This document shows, piece by piece, positions 30,091-38,310 of a stretch of 64,000 bases of DNA. Below the pieces are notes generated by a model that worked only from the letters and a program-made list of their open reading frames with translations, did not search any database and was not told the origin of the DNA. Location of the stretch: NCBI GenBank assembly GCA_963844885.1, contig CAWJQA010000012.1, positions 496,001-560,000 of the forward strand. Direction: 5' to 3'. This DNA is from DATMER01 sp963844885 (GTDB lineage: Bacteria > Acidobacteriota > Thermoanaerobaculia > Multivoradales > UBA5704). The translations under genes and the position numbers were made by a program. Each line of letters starts with the position of its first letter. Positions within the stretch are counted from its first letter, which is position 1.

Positions 30091-30850
30091 GGCGAGCCCG
30101 ACGGGAGCTTCCGCTTCGAGGGGATCTCTCCAGGAAGCTATCGGCTGGAGGCCCAGAAAGAAGGCGAGGGCCGGTCTCGGCAGCCGGTGCCGGTCACGGT
30201 CGCCGAGGCGCCGCTGGAAGGGGTCGTCCTGGAGTTGGCGCCTGCCGGTACCATCCATGGCCGGATTCTCGGCCTGAACGTCGATGAGCTTGCCCGTGTC
30301 CAGTTGTCCGCGGGGTGGGGAGCCGGGCTGAGCGCGGTGTCCTACGACGGGGCCTACCGCATTACCGATCTGGCTCCCGGCGTCTGGCAGGTGGTGGCAG
30401 AGCTTCCCCGGACCGGAAGAAGGACCGAAGGTGAGGTGACCCTGGAGTCCGGGGCCGATGCCGAGTTGGATCTCGACTTCGAGGACGGACTGACTTTGAG
30501 CGGCAGGCTGAGAAGAAACGGCCGAGCGTTCGCCGGAGCCACGGTCACTCTGAGCGGACCGAGCCCGGCACCGGCCTCAACGGAGACTGGACCGGAAGGG
30601 CGGTTTGAGCTGCGAGGGCTCATCCCCGGGCTCTACCGGCTGGAAATATCGGACTACCGCACCGGAGTCTTCACGGCGCGGCAGGTCCAGCTACAGCAGA
30701 ACCAGGACATCGTCCTCGACCTCGAAACCGCGAGCTTGGATGGGATCGTCCTGGATGCCCGGGACCATCTGCCGCTCGGGAATGTCGAGCTCACTCTCTC
30801 CTCTCTGGACGGGGGAAGCGAAGGCGTGGTCGACCGCCGGTCCGTCGAGG
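30091..30850 (+). pseudogene. Decapitated fragment of a carboxypeptidase-regulatory-like gene
   Basis: Continuous coding-like frame from about 30091 (EPDGSFRFEGISPGSYRLEA, then GRILGLNVDELARVQLSAGW, ITDLAPGVWQVVAE, GPEGRFELRGLIPGLYRLEI, LDGIVLDARDHLPLGNVELT). It has the same CnaB-type repeats as the two large genes but is not a copy of either. No start codon with RBS or signal peptide precedes it, and it stops abruptly at about 30850, where homology to the 26.4-kb segment begins (GGCGCAACGCC). Internal fragment left by rearrangement. Confidence 0.75.
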
Positions 30851-30867
30851 CGCAACGCCGACGGCAA

Positions 30868-31530
30868 TCAGCTCTTGCAGCGGCAGCTCGCGTAACCAGA
30901 GCTACAACCGCAACACGAATAGGTGGGACTCCCGCACGAGACGGAACAGCTCCCAAGGGAGCAGCCAATGGAGCAACTTGTCGAGCCCATTCCGCCCGCA
31001 CTACAGGTGACGTTCCCGCCGCCCGAGCCACCAGGCGTGTAGTCCTGGTACTCGATGTCCGCCTCGATGATGGACTTCACATCGTCCAGGTTGGCCTTGT
31101 CAGGACCCATCGTGTAGGTGGCGAGAGCCAACCCGTCCGTAAAGACGTTGGCTCGGCTGCCGTTCGGGCCGGAGCGCTCTCTCACCTTTTCCCGCACGGA
31201 AAAGAGGAAAAAGACATTCGGATCGTCCGGGGACGTGATCCTCAGCACGCCAGCCCCGAGCTCCAGGTTGGCCTTGTCGATCCTTTGAGACAGGGGGGTC
31301 TCGAGCGGCACCCGCGCCGTGTACCAAAACACCCGGTCCACGATCCCGTCCTCGGGGCGGCCTTCGTTGAGCGTGTCCACGGCGACCAGCACCCGGTCCG
31401 CCTCGACGCTCTCTATGATCACCGCACCCGTCCAGCTAGCGTTCTCTCCCTGGGCCACCACGGTACCCGGCAGGCATCCAAGGAAAAGGATCACTCCCAG
31501 CACACTCCAACCGAACCCAGCCTTGCGCAT
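30868..31530 (-). CDS. Secreted protein with Cys-rich C-terminal tail
   Basis: 220 aa, ATG at 31530 with AAAGGAG about 8 bp upstream. Signal peptide (GWSVLGVILFLGCLPGTVVA), cleaved near residue 27. Residues 30-140 look like a compact beta domain (WTGAVIIESVEADRVLVAVD, VFWYTARVPLE, FFLFSVREKV). The last 45 residues form a Ser/Gly/Cys tail with some thirteen Cys (TSCSIGCSLGSCSVSCGS, CCGCSSG, CRCKS), suited to multiple disulfides or metal binding. A 3'-truncated duplicate lies at 26390. Function unknown; extracellular. Confidence 0.78.
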   Translation of the reverse strand: MRKAGFGWSVLGVILFLGCLPGTVVAQGENASWTGAVIIESVEADRVLVAVDTLNEGRPEDGIVDRVFWYTARVPLETPLSQRIDKANLELGAGVLRITSPDDPNVFFLFSVREKVRERSGPNGSRANVFTDGLALATYTMGPDKANLDDVKSIIEADIEYQDYTPGGSGGGNVTCSAGGMGSTSCSIGCSLGSCSVSCGSPTYSCCGCSSGYASCRCKS

Positions 31531-31568
31531 GTTCGCCAGCTCCTTTCCTCAACGCTCTCAGCACAGCC

Positions 31569-31961
31569 TCAAGCGCCGTATAGTAGCAGATCTCCAATCT
31601 GTAGGCGCGACCTTCGAACGGCCGATGACATGAACCTCAACCACATCCGGGCGCCGGCGACGGGGCCGCCGGCAGAGACGACCCGGCCGCGCATCTCCCG
31701 CCTCGCCCGCACCACCAACCGCAGCCAGGGGCTTTCCCCTTTGTCCACGATGGTGATCGGAACCCATCCGCTGGTCTGCTCTCCGGCCTCCGCCTCGACG
31801 CCCGCCGGCCCCGGGGCCAGACCGGCCAGACCCCAGGTAATCCGCGCCTTCCGGACACCCTCGGGTGCCGGCCCGCTCAGACGGACAGCAATGCGGACCG
31901 GCACCGCCACCGCGGCGGTGCTCCAGCAGACGAAGCCGAAGGCAATCAGGAAGCGCTGCAC
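31569..31961 (-). pseudogene. Internally deleted copy of the secreted carboxypeptidase-like gene
   Basis: Begins like the 28906 gene (GTG, QRFLIAFGFVCWSTAAVAVP through KARITW), then jumps in frame to GLAPGPAGVEAEAGEQTSGW, which is near residue 540 of the full gene, and leaves homology at VAGAR. About 500 internal codons and the whole 3' part are missing. The right junction again lies at TGAACCTCAACC (31627-31640), the same sequence as the 26645 junction. Confidence 0.85.
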
Positions 31962-32002
31962 AGAATCTTGCGCCAAGGATAGTCTCTCTTACTCAATCTA
32001 GG

Positions 32003-32119
32003 TCAGAGCCGAAGAAGGATGCGCAACCGGTCTTCGACCATCTCCAGCGTTCTCCCGCTCACGGCGCCGAGGCGTTTCACCAGCCGCTCCATCGAGAGCG
32101 AGCGGACGGCTTCGCAAAG
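32003..32119 (-). pseudogene. Remnant of MazF-type toxin (C-terminal 38 codons)
   Basis: In the frame next to the antitoxin, LCEAVRSLSMERLVKRLGAV then RTLEMVEDRLRILLRL and stop matches the conserved MazF/PemK C-terminus (RSLSKxRL, LxxIxxxLRxLL). The N-terminal part with the RNase strands is absent, and the antitoxin frame runs straight into it. End coordinates are accurate to about one base. Confidence 0.7.
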
Positions 32120-32364
32120 AGCGGCGCCGGCAAGCCGTCGGACATCGTTTCCCACTCAGCCCTCTCGGCCTGAATCTCCTGCCAGGCCTCCGGATCGTTT
32201 CTGAGCGCGGCATAGCCGGCGTTGACATCCTCGAGGAAACGCCTGCGGCGGTACTCCTCCACGGCCTTCTTGAGGACCGACTGCATGGATTGATGCTCGG
32301 CCTGCGCCATTTCGCGCAAAGCCTGGTGCGTGTGCCCTGTGATACGGACCATGGCCTGCCTCAT
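32077..32364 (-). CDS. Orphan antitoxin-like protein (RHH type)
   Basis: 95 aa. ATG at 32364 has GGGAGG about 7 bp upstream; a second ATG four codons later lacks one. The N-terminus MVRITGHTHQALREMAQAEH is a ribbon-helix-helix strand plus helix as in antitoxins of MazEF-like pairs. The middle has FLEDVNAGYAALRNDPEAW. The last about 15 residues (from LFAKPSARS) are read out of frame through the MazF remnant, so the normal C-terminus and the toxin start were lost in one deletion. Confidence 0.75.
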   Translation of the reverse strand: MRQAMVRITGHTHQALREMAQAEHQSMQSVLKKAVEEYRRRRFLEDVNAGYAALRNDPEAWQEIQAERAEWETMSDGLPAPLFAKPSARSRWSGW

Positions 32365-32433
32365 CCGTCAACCTCCCTGTCGACACAGGAGTATACAGCG
32401 TGGTCGGCCACTGACATGAAACCATGGCGGGCC

Positions 32434-32466
32434 GAGGTGTGCGGAGCGCCTGGCTCCGCACACCTC
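32434..32466. repeat. Extragenic palindrome, 14-bp perfect stem
   Basis: GAGGTGTGCGGAGC, 5-nt loop, GCTCCGCACACCTC. A second GC hairpin (CGGCCCGCC ... GGCGGGCCG) follows at about 32475-32501. They lie upstream of the antitoxin operon in a gene-free stretch (32365-33321) that otherwise holds only the array at 32735. No T-run; REP/BIME-like rather than terminator. Confidence 0.7.
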
Positions 32467-32734
32467 CGGCACCGGCCCGCCCCCCTCCCCGCAGGCGGGC
32501 CGTCCCATGGCGGAACGGCGGAGGCCTTGGACACGGCAGCCGCAGTTCCTATTCAGTTGTCAAAGAGCCGCACTCCGTGACGCGGCCGGCTAATCGAGCC
32601 GTCTCACAACACGGAAAGCGACTGGACTGTACACAAAGCATCATGGTATGTCAAGATAGTCCTCGCGGCATGAATCCGCACCAGCCGGTGACAGCTTCCG
32701 CCGCTTCGCCGAAGAGCTGAGGCGTCACCCCGAA

Positions 32735-32975
32735 GCCTTTCGGCGGCCTGACGAAGGGCTTGGGCTGGCGGCGAGAGGCTTCAGGCGGCAGCCGAAGGGC
32801 TGCGGCGGTCCGCCGCAAGCGTGAGCCGCCCGGCGAAGGGCTTCGGCAGCCCGCCGCAAGGCTTCGCCGGCTCGCGCAGGGCTTCGGCAGCCTGCCGAGA
32901 CGCTTCGGCGGCTCGGCGAAGGCCCTAGCCGGCCGCCGCAAGCCTTCGGCGAGGCGCCGAACGGCCAAGGCGTGA
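32735..32975. repeat. Intergenic array 2: GCTTCGGC/GCCGAAG units with 20-21-bp period
   Basis: The anchor GCTT(C) or GCC recurs at 32758, 32778, 32799, 32819, 32840, 32861, 32881, 32902, 32922 and 32942 (steps of 20 or 21). Units look like GCTTCGGCAGCCCGCCGCAA and contain short inverted pairs (TTCGGC with GCCGAA). Unrelated in sequence to arrays 1 and 3. Both strands stay open in places only because the GC-rich unit lacks stop codons; slippage between 20 and 21 argues against a coding role. Confidence 0.8.
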
Positions 32976-33321
32976 GGTCGAAATGCCTCGCCAGAACCCC
33001 CTCCGGGGTACGGCCAGGCCGGTCTATCTTCTTTATCTCCTTAGACTTGACGTCGTGACGTCTGTTTCCGGCCATGACGCCAGAACAGGCACCGGAAAAT
33101 TCGTCCAAAGAATGTTGTCTTCTCCTATTGACATCGCCTCAGCCGTTAGTGCATCCTATGTTCGTCCGCAGCCATGAAGGCGCGCGAAGGCGGACGGAGG
33201 GTCGCTTCATAGCGGGAACAAAGGAGCTGACCCTCCAGAGAATGACTTGGATAGACATCCGGCGCCATGAAGGTGCCGGTTTTTGAACCCCGAGAGGGTT
33301 CGACAAAAGGAGAGTACGACC

Positions 33322-33711
33322 ATGCAGAAACCCACTTCACTCGCGGATCACCTTCAGGACTGGGAGACGCTGCTCGCGGCGGTCGACCAGAATGTGGGCG
33401 AGATCCCCCAGGTCGAGATCGCCCGGACCAAGCTCAGGGGCCTGCTGGAGGAGGCGCGCATCCTGGTGCCCCGCCAGGCGGCCCAGGCCGCGGCCAAGCA
33501 GAGCACCAGCGAGCAGTTGGAGGCGGTGTTCACCAAGGGCCGGAAGGCGGCCTCGGTGATCCGCTTCATCATCAAGGAGCACTACGGCAACCGGAGTCAG
33601 AAGCTGGCGGAGTTCCGCATCCAGCCGTTCCGCAGCCGGACCGTGCCGCCGGAGCTCCCGGCGCCCGAGATCGCGGCTCCGCCTGAGCCGTCCTCCACGG
33701 ACGCCGAGTAG
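33322..33711 (+). CDS. Small helical protein of unknown function, paralog of the gene at 17090
   Basis: 129 aa. AAAGGAG lies about 8 bp before ATG 33322. It shares the N-terminal HLQDWETLL box, the central QA..A..T helix, the GRKAASVIRFIIKEHYGNRS segment and the L-F-I-P-R-R end with the 116-aa protein at 17090, then has a Pro/Glu-rich tail (PPELPAPEIAAPPEP). No known domain. Its last four codons are the start of the direct repeat that recurs at 41312, so a second copy of this gene was once present there. Confidence 0.75.
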   Translation: MQKPTSLADHLQDWETLLAAVDQNVGEIPQVEIARTKLRGLLEEARILVPRQAAQAAAKQSTSEQLEAVFTKGRKAASVIRFIIKEHYGNRSQKLAEFRIQPFRSRTVPPELPAPEIAAPPEPSSTDAE

Positions 33712-33911
33712 TCGCAGTACCGGAGGGGGCGTGCCCCAGGGCACGCTCCCTCCCATTGTTCATTGACAATCGATGTGCCGAAAGGCCCGGAGGGCCGGGT
33801 CCCGAAGAACCGGTCCGCGCGGCCGGCTCCGCCCCTCCATCCTTTCGGATCCCGGAAGCGCGCTTTCGCCTCGTCCGGGCACTTTGTAGATTGAAGCGAA
33901 GCTGACTTCAT
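33699..33911. repeat. Direct repeat, left copy (about 213 bp)
   Basis: Starts in the last codons of the 33322 gene, includes a strong hairpin (GGGGGCGTGCCC / GGGCACGCTCCC) that probably terminates that gene, a GGCCCGGAGGGCC hairpin, and ends AAGCTGACTTCAT. The copy at 41312-41533 differs by scattered substitutions and a short indel. The two copies bound the duplicated 34-41 kb gene block. Confidence 0.9.
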
Positions 33912-33988
33912 GCAGCCTGGATTCCCACGCCGCCGCGATCACCGTCGTAGCTCGTCCACGTCGTCCTCATGCAGCGCGCACAGTCGCG

Positions 33989-35875
33989 CTAGAGTCCGTC
34001 CAGATTTCCTATGAGCGGCGTTCCACTCCCATCGCCGAAGACCAGCGTCGCTTCCGCCGCGCCGCCGTCGTGTCCCGTGTCGCAGAGCAGCTCCGTGAGG
34101 CGGTAGACGCACGCCTCGGTTGATCCGTCCGCGTCGAAATCGACCAGAAAGGGAACGTCGCCGGACTGACCGAAGTGGATCTCCCGATCCGAGACACCGT
34201 CGTGGTCGGTGTCGCAGAGAAAACGCCCGCCGCGGAAGAGGCAGGGATCGGCCCGGCCGTCGTCATCCGCATCGCCGAGCAGCGGCACGTCTCCGGGCTC
34301 GCCGAGCCGGACATCTTCATGAATCTGGCCGTCATGCGCGGAATCACAGAGGAACCGTCCATCCCGGAAAACGCACGCGTCGGCCCGGCCGTCACCGTCG
34401 ATGTCGCCGAGCAACGGAATGTCTCCGCTCTGCCCGAAGCCCTCCTGAGTTTCGGCTGAACCGTAGTCGTGAGCGGTATCGCACAGGAAACGGCCGCTTC
34501 GAAACACGCACGGATCCGCCCGGCCGTCGCCGTCGATGTCTCCCAGGAGACCGATACCCTCGTGGCCGCCGAACGGGTGATGGATTTCCGCGGTGCCTCC
34601 CGTGCGGCCAGTGTCGCAGGCAAACCCACCGTGGTTGAAAAGGCAAAGCTCAGGACCGGGAGAGGCCGAAAACCGGCGAACGTGCGCGATCTCGCCCAGC
34701 GGAGCAAAAATGTCAGTCCAGCCGATCGCGAAGGTGCCGTTCCATCCAAAGGCAACCACAGCGTTTTCCTGGCCCACTCCCTGAGTCAACGCGACCGGAC
34801 CCGTCACGGGCTGTCCATCCGCCCGATAGAGCCGTGCCATCGTCACTCCGGAAAAACCGTCCTCATTCCAGGTAACGACGAAGTTGCCATCGTTGTCCGA
34901 GGCGACATGGGGAAACTGCTGTGTTCCCGGCAGCCCCTCGCTGACGCGGAGCGGCTCACCGACAGGAGCGCCCTCCGGCGAGTAGCGTTGCCCAAGGATG
35001 ATGTAAGTCGAGGCGTGACCTTGGACGGGCTCCTGCCACACCACAACAAAGGCGCCGTCCGAAGCCATCGCTACGGATTGGTGCGGAAGCCATCGGTGTG
35101 GAATGATGGACCCTACTCGGAATTCTCCTCCAAGTCGTGTACCACTTGAAGAGTAGAGCTGACCCGCCACTTGCGTACCATCGCCGGTTGGATTCGTCTC
35201 CCAGACCACCACAAACGACCCTGTCGCGGCGCTCTTTGAAACAACAGGAGAAGCCTGGTAACCTTGTTCCACGGAATTCACATGAAACTCCGGACCGATC
35301 GGCACTCCGGCCGAGTCGACGAGCCGTCCAAAGATTCCCCACTCGTAAAGCCCCCGATCTGGTCGTTCCTCTCCTTGGCTCTGCCAGACGGCGACAAACG
35401 CGCCTCTCGAATCCACAGCTACGCTTGTAAGATACCGAGGGAAGAACTTCTCCGAGGTATTGAGCTTCAGGTATTGAGGGCCGCGGGAAAATCCGTAGCG
35501 CCGAACGCCGGGGCGAAAGGCTATGACTGCCAAAACCAATCCGCCGGACTCATTGCCGGCCATCGGAGACCCGAAACAACAGCCGCCGCCGGGGTCTCGC
35601 GCCACGAGATAAGGCTCACCCTTTGGAGAATCATCCACGGAGAAACGCCGGAGGAGCAGGGTGTTGGCCCCCGGGCGGCCCAGCAGCGGCCCGTCGTCGA
35701 ACGCCACAACCACGCCACCGTCCGGGGTGACCACCACACTATCGGTGACCTGGTTCCGCGTGGCCTGAGGCCAAACCAGCAGATCCCGTCCGGCAGGACT
35801 CTGCGAAAACGCCGCATGCGTTGAGGCTAGAACGGTGACTGCCAGGACAAGGAGTGCTTTCCGTCGCAGATGCAT
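33989..35875 (-). CDS. Secreted FG-GAP/VCBS-like repeat protein, copy 2
   Basis: 628 aa. Signal peptide LRRKALLVLAVTVLASTHAA, cleavage after AFSQ. Residues 30-400 hold bacterial propeller-like repeats (VAVDSRGAFVAVWQSQ, SVAMASDGAFVVVWQEP, DNDGNFVVTWNEDG). Residues 410-628 hold five repeats of the form LLGDIDGDGRADPCVFRSGR followed by FLCDTAHD, with Ca-binding DxDxDG loops and paired Cys. Extracellular, probably carbohydrate- or surface-binding. C-terminal 220 residues nearly identical to the paralog at 36412, N-terminal part more diverged. Start is 9 bp after the mini gene at 35885. Confidence 0.85.
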   Translation of the reverse strand: MHLRRKALLVLAVTVLASTHAAFSQSPAGRDLLVWPQATRNQVTDSVVVTPDGGVVVAFDDGPLLGRPGANTLLLRRFSVDDSPKGEPYLVARDPGGGCCFGSPMAGNESGGLVLAVIAFRPGVRRYGFSRGPQYLKLNTSEKFFPRYLTSVAVDSRGAFVAVWQSQGEERPDRGLYEWGIFGRLVDSAGVPIGPEFHVNSVEQGYQASPVVSKSAATGSFVVVWETNPTGDGTQVAGQLYSSSGTRLGGEFRVGSIIPHRWLPHQSVAMASDGAFVVVWQEPVQGHASTYIILGQRYSPEGAPVGEPLRVSEGLPGTQQFPHVASDNDGNFVVTWNEDGFSGVTMARLYRADGQPVTGPVALTQGVGQENAVVAFGWNGTFAIGWTDIFAPLGEIAHVRRFSASPGPELCLFNHGGFACDTGRTGGTAEIHHPFGGHEGIGLLGDIDGDGRADPCVFRSGRFLCDTAHDYGSAETQEGFGQSGDIPLLGDIDGDGRADACVFRDGRFLCDSAHDGQIHEDVRLGEPGDVPLLGDADDDGRADPCLFRGGRFLCDTDHDGVSDREIHFGQSGDVPFLVDFDADGSTEACVYRLTELLCDTGHDGGAAEATLVFGDGSGTPLIGNLDGL

Positions 35876-35884
35876 ACGCGCGTC

Positions 35885-36259
35885 CTATCGACAGAAGCCC
35901 GGCTCGGTTACCACCATGAGCGAATCTCCGCCGACAGCGGTACCGTCAGAAGCATACAGCCCATAACTGAGCGACCAGAATCCGAGCGACTTGTACCGGA
36001 CCAGGCTTGCCGTGTTGCATTTCGTCAGCGTCGCTTGCAGGACCAGATCGCGCGACGGGTTTCCCTTCCCCGTCTGCACCCCGTCCACGTAATTCGTGTT
36101 GCTGTTGAGCGGAAGCTCCCAGCGCTTCCAGGGGCTTCCCTGCGGTCCGAGAGCCATGCCTTGAGTGGCGGTACAGTTGTCGGCCCGCGCGGGAGAGCTC
36201 GACGCGACGAGGATGCTGCTGAGGCCCAAGAGCCTGATCATGAACCCGCAGCTAAGCAT
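35885..36259 (-). CDS. In-frame deletion derivative of the DUF4038-like gene
   Basis: 124 aa. The first about 92 residues (signal peptide MIRLLGLSSILVASSSPARA, then WELPLNSNTNYVDGV and YKSLGFW) are essentially identical to the start of the protein at 38311-41001. They are joined in frame to a close match of its last 35 residues (SYGLYASDGTAVGGDSLMVV, EPGFCR). About 770 codons are missing. Still has signal peptide, start and stop, so it may be made as a small secreted protein. Preceded on the same strand by FG-GAP copy 1 and followed by copy 2. Confidence 0.8.
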   Translation of the reverse strand: MLSCGFMIRLLGLSSILVASSSPARADNCTATQGMALGPQGSPWKRWELPLNSNTNYVDGVQTGKGNPSRDLVLQATLTKCNTASLVRYKSLGFWSLSYGLYASDGTAVGGDSLMVVTEPGFCR

Positions 36260-36411
36260 TTCCTTTCTCCCTTTTCTTGGCGTCCGGTGCGCAGGGTAGC
36301 ACACAAACCGGGCGTCCGCCCTGGATTGACGGCGTTCCGCCAATTGACCCGGACTAGCCGGCGAGAACGCCGGCGTTCCCAGGGAAAGCGCCCAGAAGGA
36401 TGGCTGTCGCG

Positions 36412-38304
36412 CTAGAGTCCGTCCAGATTTCCTATGAGCGGCGTTCCACTCCCATCGCCGAAGACCAGCGTCGCTTCCGCCGCGCCGCCGTCGTGTCCCG
36501 TGTCGCAGAGCAGCTCCGTGAGGCGGTAGACGCACGCCTCGGTTGATCCGTCCGCGTCGAAATCGACCAGAAAGGGAACGTCGCCGGACTGACCGAAGTG
36601 GATCTCCCGGTCCGAGGCACCGTCGTGGTCGGTGTCGCAGAGGAACCGCCCGCCGCGGAAGAGGCAGGGATCGGCTCGGCCGTCGTCATCCGCATCGCCG
36701 AGCAACGGCACGTCTCCGGGCTCGCCGAGCCGGACATCTTCATGAATCTGGCCGTCATGCGCGGAATCACAGAGGAACCGTCCATCCCGGAAAACGCACG
36801 CGTCGGCCCGGCCGTCACCGTCGATGTCGCCGAGCAACGGAATGTCTCCGCTCTGCCCAAAGCCCTCCTGGGTTTCGGCTGAACCGTAGTCGTGAGCGGT
36901 ATCGCACAGGAAACGGCCGCTTCGAAACACGCACGGATCCGCCCGGCCGTCGCCGTCGATGTCTCCCAGGAGACCGATACCCTCGTGGCCGCCGAACGGG
37001 TGATGGATTTCCGCGGTGCCTCCCGTGCGTCCAGTGTCGCAGGCAAACCCACCGTGGTTGAAAAGGCAAAGCTCAGGACCGGGAGAGGCCGAAAACCGGC
37101 GAACGTGCGCGATCTCGCCGGTCAAGGATAAAAGGTCGGTCCAGATAATCGCGAAGGTGCCATTCCATCCGAAGGCGGCTCCTGCATTTTCCTGGCCCAC
37201 TCCTTCAGTCAACGCGACCGGGCCCGTTACCGGTCTGCCGTCCGCCCGATAGAGCCGCGCCATGGTCACACTGGAAAAACCGTCCTCATTCCAGGTGACC
37301 ACGAAGTTACCGTGAGGGTCGCTGGCGATACCGGGATATTGCTGCCAGCCGGGCAGTCCTTCGCTGATGCGGAGCTGCTCGCCGAGAGGAACGCCTTCTG
37401 GAGAGAAGCGTTGCCCGAGGATGATGTAAGTCGAGGCGTGGCCTTGGACGGGCTCCTGCCACACCACGACGAAAGAACCGTCCGGAGCCATCGCCACCGA
37501 CGCGTGAGGTTGCCAGTAACCCGCAACGACCGAACCGACCCGGAACTCGCCGCCGACTCGTTCTCCGGTCACGGAGAACAGTTGTCCGGCGACTTGCCCG
37601 CCCTCGTAGTCGGGATTGGTCTCCCAGACCACCACGAAGGACCCCGTCGCGGCAGCCTTCGATACAATCGGGGAGACCTGGTGGCCTTTCTCCACCGAAT
37701 TCACATGAAACTCCGGACCGACCGGTACGCCGGCCGAGTCGACAAGCCGTCCGTAGATGCCCCACTCACCATTCGTTCGGTCGGACTCCTCCTGCTGTTG
37801 GCTTTCCCAGACCGCGACAAAATCACCTCTGGAGTCTATTGCTCGACCCGTGACACTTCGATTCAAGGGCTCCGCCGAGCTGTTGAGCATGAGGTTCTTT
37901 GGTCCGCTGGGAAATCCATATCGTCGAGCCTTGGGGCCCCAGTTCCGGAAAGTGACCACCAGGTTGCCATGGCTATTGACTGCCATCCCTGCCGCGAAGC
38001 AACACCCCCCTCCGGGGAACCTGGCAATGCGAAACGGTGAGCCGACAAGCACGTCCTCGACGGAAAACCGCTTCAACCACAGATTCCTCGGGCCACGGCC
38101 TGGCAGAATGAATCCTTCCTCCCAGAGCACGAACACTCCTCCATCCGGAGTAACGGCAACACCTTCCCCATACTGAAAGTCAGCGACTTGAGGCGAGATC
38201 ATCAGCGCCTTTCCCGCGGGGCTCTGGGAGCGGGCCGCATGAATCCCAAGACAAGCCGCGATTGCTGTCAGCAGCACAACCTTCAACCTTGGAGTGATTT
38301 TCAT
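36412..38304 (-). CDS. Secreted FG-GAP/VCBS-like repeat protein, copy 1
   Basis: 630 aa, signal peptide VVLLTAIAACLGIHAARSQS. Same architecture as the gene at 33989: propeller-like N-terminal half (AIDSRGDFVAVWES, MAPDGSFVVVWQEPVQGHAS) and five C-terminal Ca-binding Cys repeats (GDADDDGRADPCLFRGGRFL). It starts 6 bp after the DUF4038-like gene, so they form a two-gene operon. The C-terminal repeat block differs from copy 2 at very few positions, showing recent duplication or gene conversion. Confidence 0.86.
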   Translation of the reverse strand: MKITPRLKVVLLTAIAACLGIHAARSQSPAGKALMISPQVADFQYGEGVAVTPDGGVFVLWEEGFILPGRGPRNLWLKRFSVEDVLVGSPFRIARFPGGGCCFAAGMAVNSHGNLVVTFRNWGPKARRYGFPSGPKNLMLNSSAEPLNRSVTGRAIDSRGDFVAVWESQQQEESDRTNGEWGIYGRLVDSAGVPVGPEFHVNSVEKGHQVSPIVSKAAATGSFVVVWETNPDYEGGQVAGQLFSVTGERVGGEFRVGSVVAGYWQPHASVAMAPDGSFVVVWQEPVQGHASTYIILGQRFSPEGVPLGEQLRISEGLPGWQQYPGIASDPHGNFVVTWNEDGFSSVTMARLYRADGRPVTGPVALTEGVGQENAGAAFGWNGTFAIIWTDLLSLTGEIAHVRRFSASPGPELCLFNHGGFACDTGRTGGTAEIHHPFGGHEGIGLLGDIDGDGRADPCVFRSGRFLCDTAHDYGSAETQEGFGQSGDIPLLGDIDGDGRADACVFRDGRFLCDSAHDGQIHEDVRLGEPGDVPLLGDADDDGRADPCLFRGGRFLCDTDHDGASDREIHFGQSGDVPFLVDFDADGSTEACVYRLTELLCDTGHDGGAAEATLVFGDGSGTPLIGNLDGL

Positions 38305-38310
38305 GGCAAC

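Noticed and set aside
30187..32001. 604-codon plus-strand protein
   Set aside because: Only the first about 220 codons are coding-like (a carboxypeptidase-like fragment); the rest is antisense to the Cys-tailed protein and to pseudogene pieces.
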